From: an uncultured Bacteroidia bacterium
Lineage (GTDB): Bacteria > Bacteroidota > Bacteroidia > Bacteroidales > F082
Direction: 5' to 3'
DNA: 64,000 nt
Assembly: GCA_902769875.1 (NCBI GenBank)
Contig: CACXQV010000007.1
Location: forward strand, 101,318 to 165,317
Below are positions 36,083-43,958 of the stretch, piece after piece (within the stretch, counting starts at the first letter, position 1; each line of letters opens with the position of its first letter). The notes beneath the pieces are model-generated. The model was not told the DNA's origin, ran no database searches, and was given only the letters and a program-made list of their open reading frames with translations. The translations under genes were made by a program, and so were the position numbers.

Positions 36083-38107
36083 ATGCGTTTTCTCTATCCG
36101 AATATGCTTTGGGGTCTGTTGGCCTTGCTGATTCCCATACTTATCCACCTGTTCAACTTCAGGCGGCACAAGTTGGTGTATTTCAGCAATACCGCCGTGT
36201 TGCGTAGCATCCAGCAGGAAAATGCAAAGACGCGCAAACTGAAATATTTGGTTACGCTGTTGCTGAGATGCTTGTTCATCGCAGCTTTGGTTTTGGCATT
36301 TTCTTTTCCGTATCATCCTGAGAAACAAATTAATACAAACTCGTCGGATAATCTCATCGGCATTTACATCGACAATTCGATGAGTATGAAGGGGCAGTCG
36401 CAGCGGACGACTTTGATTGAGGATGCGCGGCAGTCGGCGCGTGATTTGGTCCACAAACTCAATCCTTCGAACCGTTATTTGCTGATGACCAACAGCTTCG
36501 AGATCCAAAATGAGTACCCTATGAACCAAGAGGAGATGCTCAACCAACTCGACCGTATGAATCCCGATGGCGCCCCCGTGGCGATGGGCGAGGTGATGGA
36601 TCGTTTTGCCATGCTCGGCAAACAACACGGCTTTGCCTCGTCGACTTTGTTTGTCTATTCTGATTTCCAGGAAAATACGTTTGACTTGTCGGCAGCCAAG
36701 GCGGACACTACGATGCAAGTGGTGGTGGTGCCGATGATTCCTGAGTTCAAGTCGAACATTTACATCGACTCGGTTTGGTTGGCATCGCCCATCGTCCAAA
36801 CGGGATTGACTAACGATTTGATGGTGCGCGTTGTCAATCAAGGAGATAAGGAGGTGAAGGGCTTGCCGGTCAACTTCACTATGAACGGATCGATGGCGGC
36901 TTCCACGACGGTCGATTTGAAGAAAAACAGCGCGGCTGAACTCACTTTGCAGTTTGTGGTTGACAGCCACGGCGAGCAGCGTTGCAGCGTCAGCCTGATC
37001 GACCATCCCATCACTTTCGACGATGAATATGATTTTGTTTTGAGCGTAAAACCAAGCCTTTCCGTGGTTGAGCTGGGCAGTGAGGCCTCGAATTGCGCGA
37101 TGGTTTTCGACGACGATGAGCAGTTCGATTATACGCTGATGGAGCCTTCGCGCTTCGATTTGGGCACCATAGCCAAAGCCCATCTGCTGGTTGTGAACGA
37201 AACTGCCGTGATGAATGAGACATTGCAACAAACCCTGTTGGATGCCGTTGCCGAAGGTGCCAGCCTGATGGTATTCCCTTCCATCAATGACCTCAATGGC
37301 AACAGATATTTCTATGAACGCTTGGGCTTGGCCTTGATGGAAGCCGACACCAACGCCACCGCTGCTGAGGACTTGGCTATGCAGCACGCTTTTTTCAGCG
37401 ATATGATTCTCGATATGCCCCAATATGCCGATTTGCCCAAGGTGAATTGTCATGTGCGCCTGAAATCCAATGGCATGGCCACAGCATTGTTGACATTAAA
37501 GAATGGAGACCCGCTTTTGCTTTCGGAGCAAGTGGGGAAGGGGCAAGCCTTTGTGATGGCTACTGCGCTCGATGCGAAATGGAGCAATATGGCCGACAAT
37601 GCGCTTTTTGTCCCGATGATGCTCAAAATGGCCTTCATCGGCGGCAAGATGGGTCGGCTGGCTTATACGATTGGATTTGACAAGATGTTGGTCCTGAACG
37701 ACTTGAGCCTTGAAGGCGACCAAAGGTTCTTGTTTGCCAACGCTGACCGTTCTTTTGAGCTGATGCCAGCCTCCGAAGTCAGAAACGGCAAGGTGCATCT
37801 TTATTTGAATGACAACCTGCCCGCAGCGGGCTTCTATGACTTGTTGGTCAACGACACGCTCAACCGCTCCACGGCTTGGAATGAGAGCCGCGTGGAGTCG
37901 AAGATGGCCTTCGCCGACCGTGATGCCATCGAGCCCGCTTTCGAGAACGCAGGCTTCGATGTGGCCGCCGTCCTCGCCACCACCGATTTTGCCACCGCCG
38001 ACCTCGTTGAAGCTATGGCGCACCAGTCCTCCCAATGGAAACTTTTCGCGTTGGTTGCTTTGTTGGCGTTGTTGGGCGAGATTGCCGTTTTGCGGTTTTG
38101 GAAGTGA
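36083..38107 (+). CDS. BatA-domain/VWA-like membrane protein
   Basis: 674 residues. The N terminus is the BatA domain (MRFLYPNMLWGLLALLIPILIHLFNFRR, with F-R-R-H and VYFSNTAVLR) plus a second helix (about residues 55-75). A VWA-like region follows with a MIDAS-type IGIYIDNSMSMKG (DxSxS preserved as DNSMS). The middle is beta-rich and probably periplasmic; the C terminus is a helix (LFALVALLALLGEIAVLRFW). Relatives of the aerotolerance (Bat) operon are common in Bacteroidetes, but no other bat gene or MoxR ATPase is adjacent. A REP-like palindrome and a decayed gene follow. Confidence 0.85.
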   Translation: MRFLYPNMLWGLLALLIPILIHLFNFRRHKLVYFSNTAVLRSIQQENAKTRKLKYLVTLLLRCLFIAALVLAFSFPYHPEKQINTNSSDNLIGIYIDNSMSMKGQSQRTTLIEDARQSARDLVHKLNPSNRYLLMTNSFEIQNEYPMNQEEMLNQLDRMNPDGAPVAMGEVMDRFAMLGKQHGFASSTLFVYSDFQENTFDLSAAKADTTMQVVVVPMIPEFKSNIYIDSVWLASPIVQTGLTNDLMVRVVNQGDKEVKGLPVNFTMNGSMAASTTVDLKKNSAAELTLQFVVDSHGEQRCSVSLIDHPITFDDEYDFVLSVKPSLSVVELGSEASNCAMVFDDDEQFDYTLMEPSRFDLGTIAKAHLLVVNETAVMNETLQQTLLDAVAEGASLMVFPSINDLNGNRYFYERLGLALMEADTNATAAEDLAMQHAFFSDMILDMPQYADLPKVNCHVRLKSNGMATALLTLKNGDPLLLSEQVGKGQAFVMATALDAKWSNMADNALFVPMMLKMAFIGGKMGRLAYTIGFDKMLVLNDLSLEGDQRFLFANADRSFELMPASEVRNGKVHLYLNDNLPAAGFYDLLVNDTLNRSTAWNESRVESKMAFADRDAIEPAFENAGFDVAAVLATTDFATADLVEAMAHQSSQWKLFALVALLALLGEIAVLRFWK

Positions 38108-38132
38108 GGCGGCATGAAACGCAGGGATGGAA

Positions 38133-38156
38133 TAGGGTCGCCCTTTCAGGGCTTTG
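38133..38156. repeat. Single REP-like palindrome, left of the McrBC island
   Basis: TAGGGTCGCCCTTTCAGGGC followed by TTTG. It is the same end sequence found in the array at 41943-42345, so related palindromes lie on both sides of the mcrBC pair. Confidence 0.85.
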
Positions 38157-38187
38157 TAGGAAGAACAAAATGAGTGAATTATGAAAA

Positions 38188-38412
38188 CACCCGCGTTATC
38201 TCCGCGACTTGCCTCTGCACCACACCCAAAAAGAACTCCAATGCGATGAGCAACAAGATTTTGCCGACTTTGAACTCAATTTGCGTCCACCACCGACTTC
38301 AAGGGACAACTGCTTTCGCGTGGCGCATGGCTGAAAGTGCTTGAACCGCAATGGTTGGCCGATGAAATGCGGCAATGGCATGAGGAAGCGGCGTGGATGT
38401 ATCAAACATGAA
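38188..38412 (+). pseudogene. Remnant of a WYL-domain transcriptional regulator
   Basis: Only the 3' end of a WYL regulator survives. One frame (38188 onward) gives HPRYLRDLPLHHTQKELQ and then FADFELNLRP. After a one-base frameshift near 38291, the next frame gives TTDFKGQLLSRGAWLKVLEP, a Q-W-L-A-D-E-M stretch and a stop at 38410-38412. Both parts match the C-terminal half of WYL proteins, which sense ligands and regulate defence and stress genes. The HTH and the N-terminal part of the WYL domain are missing, and there is a stop just upstream (38182-38184). Confidence 0.72.
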
Positions 38413-38852
38413 TTATCAAAGAAAAAGTTATATAAAACACGAATTATCAGAAATATATCACGAATTGTCATTAATTGCAATTTTTGAAAAATTTGTGTCT
38501 AATTTATGGAAATTCATGTAAAAAAACGAAAAAACTTTGAGCCTGTACCGTGATTTGGAACAACATGCTTCTATTTTTGCCTCGTAATTCGATGTTAAAC
38601 CTAAAAAACAACACAATTATGGAAGCAAAAAAGAAGTATTTCATGGACTGCCATCTACTCCAATAGAGAAGCGATGGCTTGTGACGGCGACAGCCTCAAT
38701 ATCGCGCCTGATGATTTGGTGATGAGTGAGAATGTTGAGGTGGTTTGGTGGTTGGGGGAAATAATTCATATTGTCGGCAAATACAATTACAAAAAGCAGT
38801 ATTTTTGCATCATTAAATGTTTGCCGAGAGTTAGACAATAGTAAGTAAGCCC
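38413..38852. other. AT-rich gap with an orphan promoter, before mcrB
   Basis: No convincing gene. A TATTTTTG element at 38572-38579 precedes a 15-codon frame (ATG at 38618, MEAKKKYFMDCHLLQ, stop), which looks like the start of a gene that has been lost. A second TATTTTTG at 38800-38807 is well placed for mcrB. The composition is visibly richer in A and T than the flanking core genes. Confidence 0.55.
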
Positions 38853-40628
38853 ATGGAAAGAACAGATTATATTGAAACAAGGAACGATGTTATTAAAAAC
38901 ATCAAAACACTATACTCTTATTTGGAAGGAAAAAATGATGATAGTTGTCGGTGGGCGGCTAACATCCTAAAGAACGGTAAGAATTATGTGATTGAAATCA
39001 TAGATAATCATATTTGCTTTGCACCAAGTCGTTTTGTTGGCTATAAGGATAATACCAAGGACAAGCACCAGCAGAGTCACGGAAATGGTACTCAGACTGA
39101 CAGCGTATTGAAACTATTCTATCGAAAAGTGCAAGACGACAGATTGGATGATGTTTTCCAAAAAGAGTTGGCTCGATTCGAACTAACGGCTGGAAGTAAA
39201 AAATATTGGATTCCAAATGGGTTGACAATAGAAGAAATATTGTCGGCATCGGGATTGACTAAAGTGAATTATTGGGTAGGCCGTGTTACTAGTGATGATT
39301 ATTGGCAGAAAGCTGTTGAAAATCATATTTGGCTTACCCAACAGCGATATGGTCGGCAAGTGTCAACAGCTGTTTCAGGTGTTTTGGGATGTGTCAAAGA
39401 AATAAAAGTTGGCGATGTCATTTTCTTAACTTATGGAAATGAAATTTATGCATATGGTAATGTCATCAAGTGTCCGTTTAAATCTGATCAAATATCAAGT
39501 CTAAGCAAGGTCATCCAGAGGAACAATCATGATTACCAAGATGGAATAGTTTTGTTTGATGATAGTGATGTTTTTTATGAAGATTTGCGGGAGGGCTGTG
39601 ACAATTGGGGACAAAGGATTGTGGTCGATCAATGGCACTATTATTTAAACCCTACTAGAGTTACTACGAGTGGGATGAAAAATGAAATCACAAAAGGTAT
39701 CTCACAAATGTCAATAATTGGCGTTACAAAAGCATTTGCAATTACAAAGATGAGGGAATTAAAAAAACAATACGAACAAATGAATATGTTTATTACCAAA
39801 ACATCCAAATTGCTTTTGGTTAATCATAATTTGATTCTGACAGGAGCTCCAGGAACTGGAAAATCCTATTTGGCAAAAGCAATCGCTGAAGAAATGGGAG
39901 CGGAAACCAAGTTCGTTCAATTCCACCCTTCATACGATTATACGGATTTTGTGGAAGGCTTGAGGCCAAAGAATGATGACAACGATAATGTAGGTTTTGA
40001 AAGAAAAGATGGCGTGTTCAAAGAGTTTTGCAAGGCAGCATTGCTGGAAAGTGACAAACCTTTCGTCTTTATCATCGACGAAATCAACCGTGGCGAAATC
40101 TCCAAGATTTTCGGCGAGTTGTTCTTCTCTATCGACCCGGGCTATCGGGGTGAGAAAGGCATGGTGCAGACGCAATACCAAAACATGATTGAAGATGGCG
40201 ATGTGTTCAAGAGAGGCTTCTATGTCCCTGAAAATGTCTATATCATCGGAACGATGAACGACATAGACCGAAGTGTGGAGAGCATGGATTTTGCTATGCG
40301 CCGCCGCTTCGCATGGAAGGAAGTCACGGCAGAGGAAAGTTACGAGGCCATGAAAGACAAGATGGTTCATGCTGAAGAAGTAAAAAAACGGATGACTGCC
40401 TTGAACGATGCCATTTGTGACGAAAAACTTGGGCTGAACAAGTCATACCAAATCGGGGCGGCCTATTTCTTGAAGTTGGATGAATACGATGGCGATTTCG
40501 ACAAGTTGTGGGAATACCATCTGCGAGGTTTGCTCTCGGAATATCTTCGTGGCAATCGTGACGCGGTGAAGCAATTGGAGCAATTGAAGAAAGCCTACGA
40601 TGGCAACACCGAATCGCAGAATGAATGA
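38853..40628 (+). CDS. mcrB: McrB-like AAA+ GTPase of a type IV restriction system
   Basis: 591 residues. The C-terminal AAA+ motor is of McrB type: Walker A GAPGTGKSY (about residue 331), Walker B FVFIIDEINRGEISKIFGELF (about 403), and the McrB signature TMNDIDRSVESMDFAMRRRFAW (about 467). In McrBC this motor uses GTP to translocate DNA and drive the McrC nuclease. The N-terminal 300 residues differ from E. coli McrB: a first module with ICFAPSRFVGYKDNT, and a second (about 135-215) with VNYWVGRV ... NHIWLTQQRYG ... VGDVIFLTYGNEIYAYGNVI, resembling EVE/PUA-like modified-base readers. It overlaps mcrC by 4 bp. Surrounding REP palindromes, decayed genes and AT-rich sequence suggest transfer. 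Confidence 0.87.
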   Translation: MERTDYIETRNDVIKNIKTLYSYLEGKNDDSCRWAANILKNGKNYVIEIIDNHICFAPSRFVGYKDNTKDKHQQSHGNGTQTDSVLKLFYRKVQDDRLDDVFQKELARFELTAGSKKYWIPNGLTIEEILSASGLTKVNYWVGRVTSDDYWQKAVENHIWLTQQRYGRQVSTAVSGVLGCVKEIKVGDVIFLTYGNEIYAYGNVIKCPFKSDQISSLSKVIQRNNHDYQDGIVLFDDSDVFYEDLREGCDNWGQRIVVDQWHYYLNPTRVTTSGMKNEITKGISQMSIIGVTKAFAITKMRELKKQYEQMNMFITKTSKLLLVNHNLILTGAPGTGKSYLAKAIAEEMGAETKFVQFHPSYDYTDFVEGLRPKNDDNDNVGFERKDGVFKEFCKAALLESDKPFVFIIDEINRGEISKIFGELFFSIDPGYRGEKGMVQTQYQNMIEDGDVFKRGFYVPENVYIIGTMNDIDRSVESMDFAMRRRFAWKEVTAEESYEAMKDKMVHAEEVKKRMTALNDAICDEKLGLNKSYQIGAAYFLKLDEYDGDFDKLWEYHLRGLLSEYLRGNRDAVKQLEQLKKAYDGNTESQNE

Positions 40629-41929
40629 TTCAGACCCAAGACAATAGCACAACCAAAGCCATTCCTGAAGGTCAGGAACTCGACGACCTGAAATGTATGG
40701 CCAAACTTTCCATTTCGGAACTTTGTTCTGACGATGGAAGCAGCCTGCTTGTTTTTCCCCACTCTCTTGGCGAATACGGCGATAAGATTGGAACGGAGCA
40801 TATCTTTTCTGTAAATAATGGAAATCAATTAGTTACGGGAAACATTATGGGTTTTGTCGGTTATAACGACACCCAAGTTTCCATCCGCTCCCGTTTTGCG
40901 CAGCAACAAGGGGATTATTTCCTTCATTATATGTTGCAGAAAGTGTTCGCTATCAACCTGTTCGATTTGAAACACGATTCCGACAACGAGAGCGTTTTCG
41001 ATTTTCTGATCTATTTGTTTCCCGCTTTTCTGAAACGGGCATTGCGACAGGGGATTTACAAGGAGTATCAGACACGGAATTATAACGATGCCAATGTACG
41101 CGGAAGGATTGATATTCAGCGTCATATCCGACAAAACATTCCGTTTGCGGGCAAAGTGGCCTATTCGACAAGGGAATATGCCGTTGACAATCATGTCACA
41201 CAACTCGTCAGGCATACCATTGAATACATCGCGTTCCATCCATATCACGGAAATATCCTCGGCAACGACGACGAGACCAAGGAAGCGGTTGGCTTGATAA
41301 ACAATGCGACATCGAGTTATAACCGAAACGACAGAAGTCGGATTGTCAATTTGAATAACAGGCCAATAAGCCATCCATATTTCAGCGAATACCGCGATTT
41401 GCAACGGCTTTGCTTGCAGATTTTTTTTTTTTTTTTATTGAAATACGGCAATGATGACAACCGAATTTACGGCATTCTGTTTGATGGTGCTTGGCTTTGG
41501 GAGGAATATTTGGACACTTTGTTAAAGAATATTGGTTTTGAACATCCGCGAAACAAAACAGGAGAAGGTCGAAAGTTTATGTTTACAGACCATATAGGTG
41601 CTTGTTATCCTGATTTTTATAGCCAAGAGATGGTGCTTGATGCCAAATACAAAGGCTATGAGGATTTGGGAATGGTTCAAACTGCCGATTTGTATCAAGT
41701 AATCTCATATATGCACATTCTGAAACTTAATCATGGAGGTTTTATCGTTCCTGTTTCAAACGGCGAAAAACAATCCGTTGCCAAACAACTGAATGGTTAC
41801 GGTGGGAAGCTGTCGGTTTTCGGTATGCAAGTTGACCAGAAAAGCCCAACGTTCACTTGCTTTGCCAACAAAATGGAAGCTGAAGAATCGAGATTGCTGG
41901 AATTTATCAGTAGTTTTGTTTCAGATTAG
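40625..41929 (+). CDS. mcrC: McrC-like nuclease subunit of a type IV restriction system
   Basis: 434 residues, typical of the McrBC 5-methylcytosine restriction component. The N-terminal part (IGTEHIFSVNNGNQLVTGNIMGFVGY) and the internal NVRGRIDIQRHI and YAVDNHVTQLVRHTI are family-typical. The PD-(D/E)XK core is CYPDFYSQEMVLDAKYKGY (D at about 329, D-A-K at about 339-341). It starts inside mcrB (ATGA overlap). A run of 16 T at 41421-41436 encodes IFFFFFLL, where relatives have a charged QILRHxxLKYG-type sequence as I recall them. The frame is open at this length, but one base more or less would truncate the protein before its active site. Confidence 0.85.
   Translation: MIQTQDNSTTKAIPEGQELDDLKCMAKLSISELCSDDGSSLLVFPHSLGEYGDKIGTEHIFSVNNGNQLVTGNIMGFVGYNDTQVSIRSRFAQQQGDYFLHYMLQKVFAINLFDLKHDSDNESVFDFLIYLFPAFLKRALRQGIYKEYQTRNYNDANVRGRIDIQRHIRQNIPFAGKVAYSTREYAVDNHVTQLVRHTIEYIAFHPYHGNILGNDDETKEAVGLINNATSSYNRNDRSRIVNLNNRPISHPYFSEYRDLQRLCLQIFFFFLLKYGNDDNRIYGILFDGAWLWEEYLDTLLKNIGFEHPRNKTGEGRKFMFTDHIGACYPDFYSQEMVLDAKYKGYEDLGMVQTADLYQVISYMHILKLNHGGFIVPVSNGEKQSVAKQLNGYGGKLSVFGMQVDQKSPTFTCFANKMEAEESRLLEFISSFVSD
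41421..41436 (+). repeat. T16 homopolymer in the mcrC coding region
   Basis: Sixteen consecutive T within codons for five Phe, upstream of the catalytic residues. By far the longest homopolymer noticed in a gene in this window. It could be a phase-variation tract or an assembly/sequencing artefact. Confidence 0.95.
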
Positions 41930-41942
41930 ACCAACCACCAAA

Positions 41943-42345
41943 GCCCTGAAAGGGCGATTCTATTATATCGGAGGTTTCAACCTCCGCGTAGAAAGAAGGT
42001 TATAGTCATGCCAATGAGTCGGGGATTGAAATCCCCGATGAGGTAGGGTCGCCCTTTCAGGGCTTTGCAAGTGGGTCATAGCCCTGAAAGTGCGATTTTA
42101 TAACATTGGAGGTTTCAACCTCCGCGTAGGAAGATGGTTATAGTCATACCGATGTGTCGGGGATTGGAATTCCCCGATGATGTAGGTTCGCCCTTTCAGG
42201 GCTTTAAAGGTGGGTCATAGCCCTGAAAGGGCGATTCTATTACGACGGAGGGTTTCAACCTCCGCGTAGGAAGAGGGTTATAGTCATACCGATGTGTCGG
42301 GGATTGAAATTCCCCGATGATGTAGGGTCGCCCTTTCAGGGCTTT
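41943..42345. repeat. Three-unit REP-like array, left of the transposase
   Basis: Units begin at 41943, 42081 and 42220 (period 138-139 bp). Each opens with GCCCTGAAAGGGCGAT, contains hairpins GGAGGTT-tca-AACCTCC and TCGGGGATT-ga-AATCCCCGA, and closes with TCGCCCTTTCAGGGC, so a whole unit is an inverted repeat with nested hairpins. The array fills the 423-bp gap between mcrC and the transposase gene; nothing else is seen there. Confidence 0.9.
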
Positions 42346-42352
42346 GCAAAAG

Positions 42353-42814
42353 TCAATCCGTCTCAAAAGCATACCGCTCGTCATACTCAATGCCCGCCTC
42401 GTCCAAAAGGTGCTTGTATTCATCTTTCCAGTTAGTGCGATGGTGGTGCTCGGCTTGGGTGCGGATGTATTGTGCAACTCTGTTCAAACCTCTGTAATCC
42501 ACCGAAAAGGCACCATAGCCAGCCTGCCAGCAGAAGCCTTCGTAATAGCTTTCATCCAAAGTCTTGATCCACTTGCTGCTGTAGGCCTTGATGCGTTTCA
42601 CGAAGTCGGACAAGGCGATGGTCTTGGGCAACGAGGTGAGGATGTGGATGTGGTTGCCGATGCCCCCGATTTCGATGGGGATACCGCCCATGTTGCGGAT
42701 GAGGCCGCCGATGTAGGCAAACACCTGTCCGAGGTCTTCGTCGCGTATCTCCATGCTATGATATTTGATGTGGAATACGATGTGGATGTCGTTTTTTGAG
42801 AGTGAGCTTCCCAT
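42353..42814 (-). CDS. IS200/IS605-type or REP-associated (RAYT-like) Y1 transposase
   Basis: 153 residues. HUH motif HIH in IGNHIHILTS (residues 55-57) and a catalytic tyrosine in the Y-x-x-x-Q motif YIRTQ (Y116, Q120), as in single-strand Y1 transposases. FCWQAGYGAFSV is typical of the Bacteroidetes group. All active-site residues seem present, so it may be functional. Start at MGSSLSKND (42814); the longer frame has an unlikely 17-residue extension. It lies between two arrays of palindromes, 8 bp from the left one. No TnpB is present. Whether it is a classic IS200 or a domesticated RAYT cannot be settled by eye. Confidence 0.85.
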   Translation of the reverse strand: MGSSLSKNDIHIVFHIKYHSMEIRDEDLGQVFAYIGGLIRNMGGIPIEIGGIGNHIHILTSLPKTIALSDFVKRIKAYSSKWIKTLDESYYEGFCWQAGYGAFSVDYRGLNRVAQYIRTQAEHHHRTNWKDEYKHLLDEAGIEYDERYAFETD

Positions 42815-42883
42815 AATGGTTGTGTTTTGTGTTTTCGCCCCTACGGGGCTGGGCGAGGGTTGCACCCCCGCTTGTGATAGGAT

Positions 42884-43193
42884 AGTCCTTTCAGGACTCT
42901 GCCTGATTCTTCGACTTCAAAGCACAAAAATAGAAAAACTCTTTGAATGGATGTATCCTTATGGGGAAAAAAGTCGTTTTCTAAAATGGGAGATAAAGTC
43001 CTGAAAGGACGACCCTAATTCATCGGACGGTTTCAACCTCCGCCAAAAAAAGCGAGAGACTGTCCAATAAGCCCTGAAAGGGCGGCTCTATTACAACGGA
43101 CGGTTTCAACCTCCGCCAAAAAAAGTGAGAGAGTATCCAATAAGTCCTGAAAGGACGACCCTAATTCATCGGATGGTTTCAACCTCCGCAACT
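42884..43193. repeat. REP-like palindromes and three-unit array, right of the transposase
   Basis: A lone palindrome AGTCCTTTCAGGACT (42884-42898), then three units at 42997, 43070 and 43143 (period 73 bp). Each has AGYCCTGAAAGGRC, a C-C-T/C-T-A link, then CGGAYGGTTTCAACCTCCG and a purine-rich spacer. Units 1 and 3 have GTCCTGAAAGGAC; unit 2 has GCCCTGAAAGGGC, so both stem sides change together. The 490-bp gap 42815-43304 holds nothing else except the promoter at 43265. Confidence 0.88.
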
Positions 43194-43264
43194 GAAGACA
43201 ATCTCAAGTATGCTGAAATTGCAACACTTTTTGAGATGTTGGCACTTCTTTGGGTAATAATCCC

Positions 43265-43272
43265 TAACTTTG
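43265..43272 (+). promoter_or_regulatory. -7 promoter element of the UDG-like gene
   Basis: TAACTTTG, full match, 32 bp before the ATG at 43305. A -33 element is weak. Confidence 0.55.
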
Positions 43273-43304
43273 CAAAACGAAAACACCTAACAAACAATCT
43301 CTAA

Positions 43305-43889
43305 ATGATTGAACACCATCCATTAAAGCCGTTTTTGTCGCCCAATGCCAAGGTGCTGTTTTTGGGCAGTTTTCCGCCGCCTAAGAAGCGTTGGTGTATG
43401 GACTTTTTCTACCCCAATTTCATCAACGACCACTGGCGCATTGAAGGGCAAATCTGGTTCGGCGACCGCAACCATTTCGTGGACATGGAGCATAAGTGCT
43501 TCAAAATGAACGAAATCGTCACATTCCTGAACGAGAAAGGCATTGCCTTTTTCGACACAGCCTTGGCGGTCAATCGGCTGAAAGACAATGCCTCCGATGC
43601 CTTCTTGGAGATAGTGGAACATACTGACATTGAGTCGCTTTTGGTGCAAATGCCCCAATGCCGCGCCATCGCCACCACTGGTGAAAAAGCCACTACGGAA
43701 GTCTGCGCCTATTACAAGACCGATTCTGTCCCTTCGCCCAACAGCCAAATCATCCTGCGGGAGGGTTTGACATTGTACCGTTTGCCTTCATCCTCAAGGG
43801 CTTATCCTTTGGCATTTGACAAGAAGGTTGAAGCCTATCGGAGGATGTTTGAGGCAGTGTTTGGGGTTTCCGTTTTAGGGATGGAATGA
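43305..43889 (+). CDS. Uracil-DNA glycosylase superfamily protein
   Basis: 194 residues. The N-terminal HHPLKPFLSPNAKVLFLGSFPPPKKRW and DFFYPN segments match a UDG-superfamily group common in Bacteroidetes (motif 1, the water-activating/base-binding loop), and the C-terminal LYRLPSSSRAY matches motif 2. The family removes damaged or deaminated bases; specificity (uracil or hypoxanthine) cannot be told from sequence. It has its own promoter and lies just outside the transposase/REP region. Confidence 0.75.
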   Translation: MIEHHPLKPFLSPNAKVLFLGSFPPPKKRWCMDFFYPNFINDHWRIEGQIWFGDRNHFVDMEHKCFKMNEIVTFLNEKGIAFFDTALAVNRLKDNASDAFLEIVEHTDIESLLVQMPQCRAIATTGEKATTEVCAYYKTDSVPSPNSQIILREGLTLYRLPSSSRAYPLAFDKKVEAYRRMFEAVFGVSVLGME

Positions 43890-43931
43890 GATAAGCGGCT
43901 ATTTTTGCTGCGTGAATTGAAGAAAAATCTT

Positions 43932-43939
43932 TATTTTTG
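43932..43939 (+). promoter_or_regulatory. -7 promoter element of the topoisomerase gene
   Basis: TATTTTTG, full TAnnTTTG match, 19 bp before the ATG at 43959. A TTTG lies 24 bp upstream (43904-43907), slightly far. Confidence 0.55.
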
Positions 43940-43958
43940 CACCGTTTGAAAACGCATA

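Noticed and set aside
42353-42898. A complete insertion sequence with defined ends
   Set aside because: Palindromes occur close to both sides of the gene, but they are parts of arrays, the left and right stems differ, and no cleavage sites or boundaries could be fixed by eye.
42997-43193. Three regularly spaced repeats that look at first like a short CRISPR array
   Set aside because: The 'spacers' are nearly identical to each other, the repeats contain REP-type palindromes, related sequences flank the transposase on the other side, and no cas gene is present.
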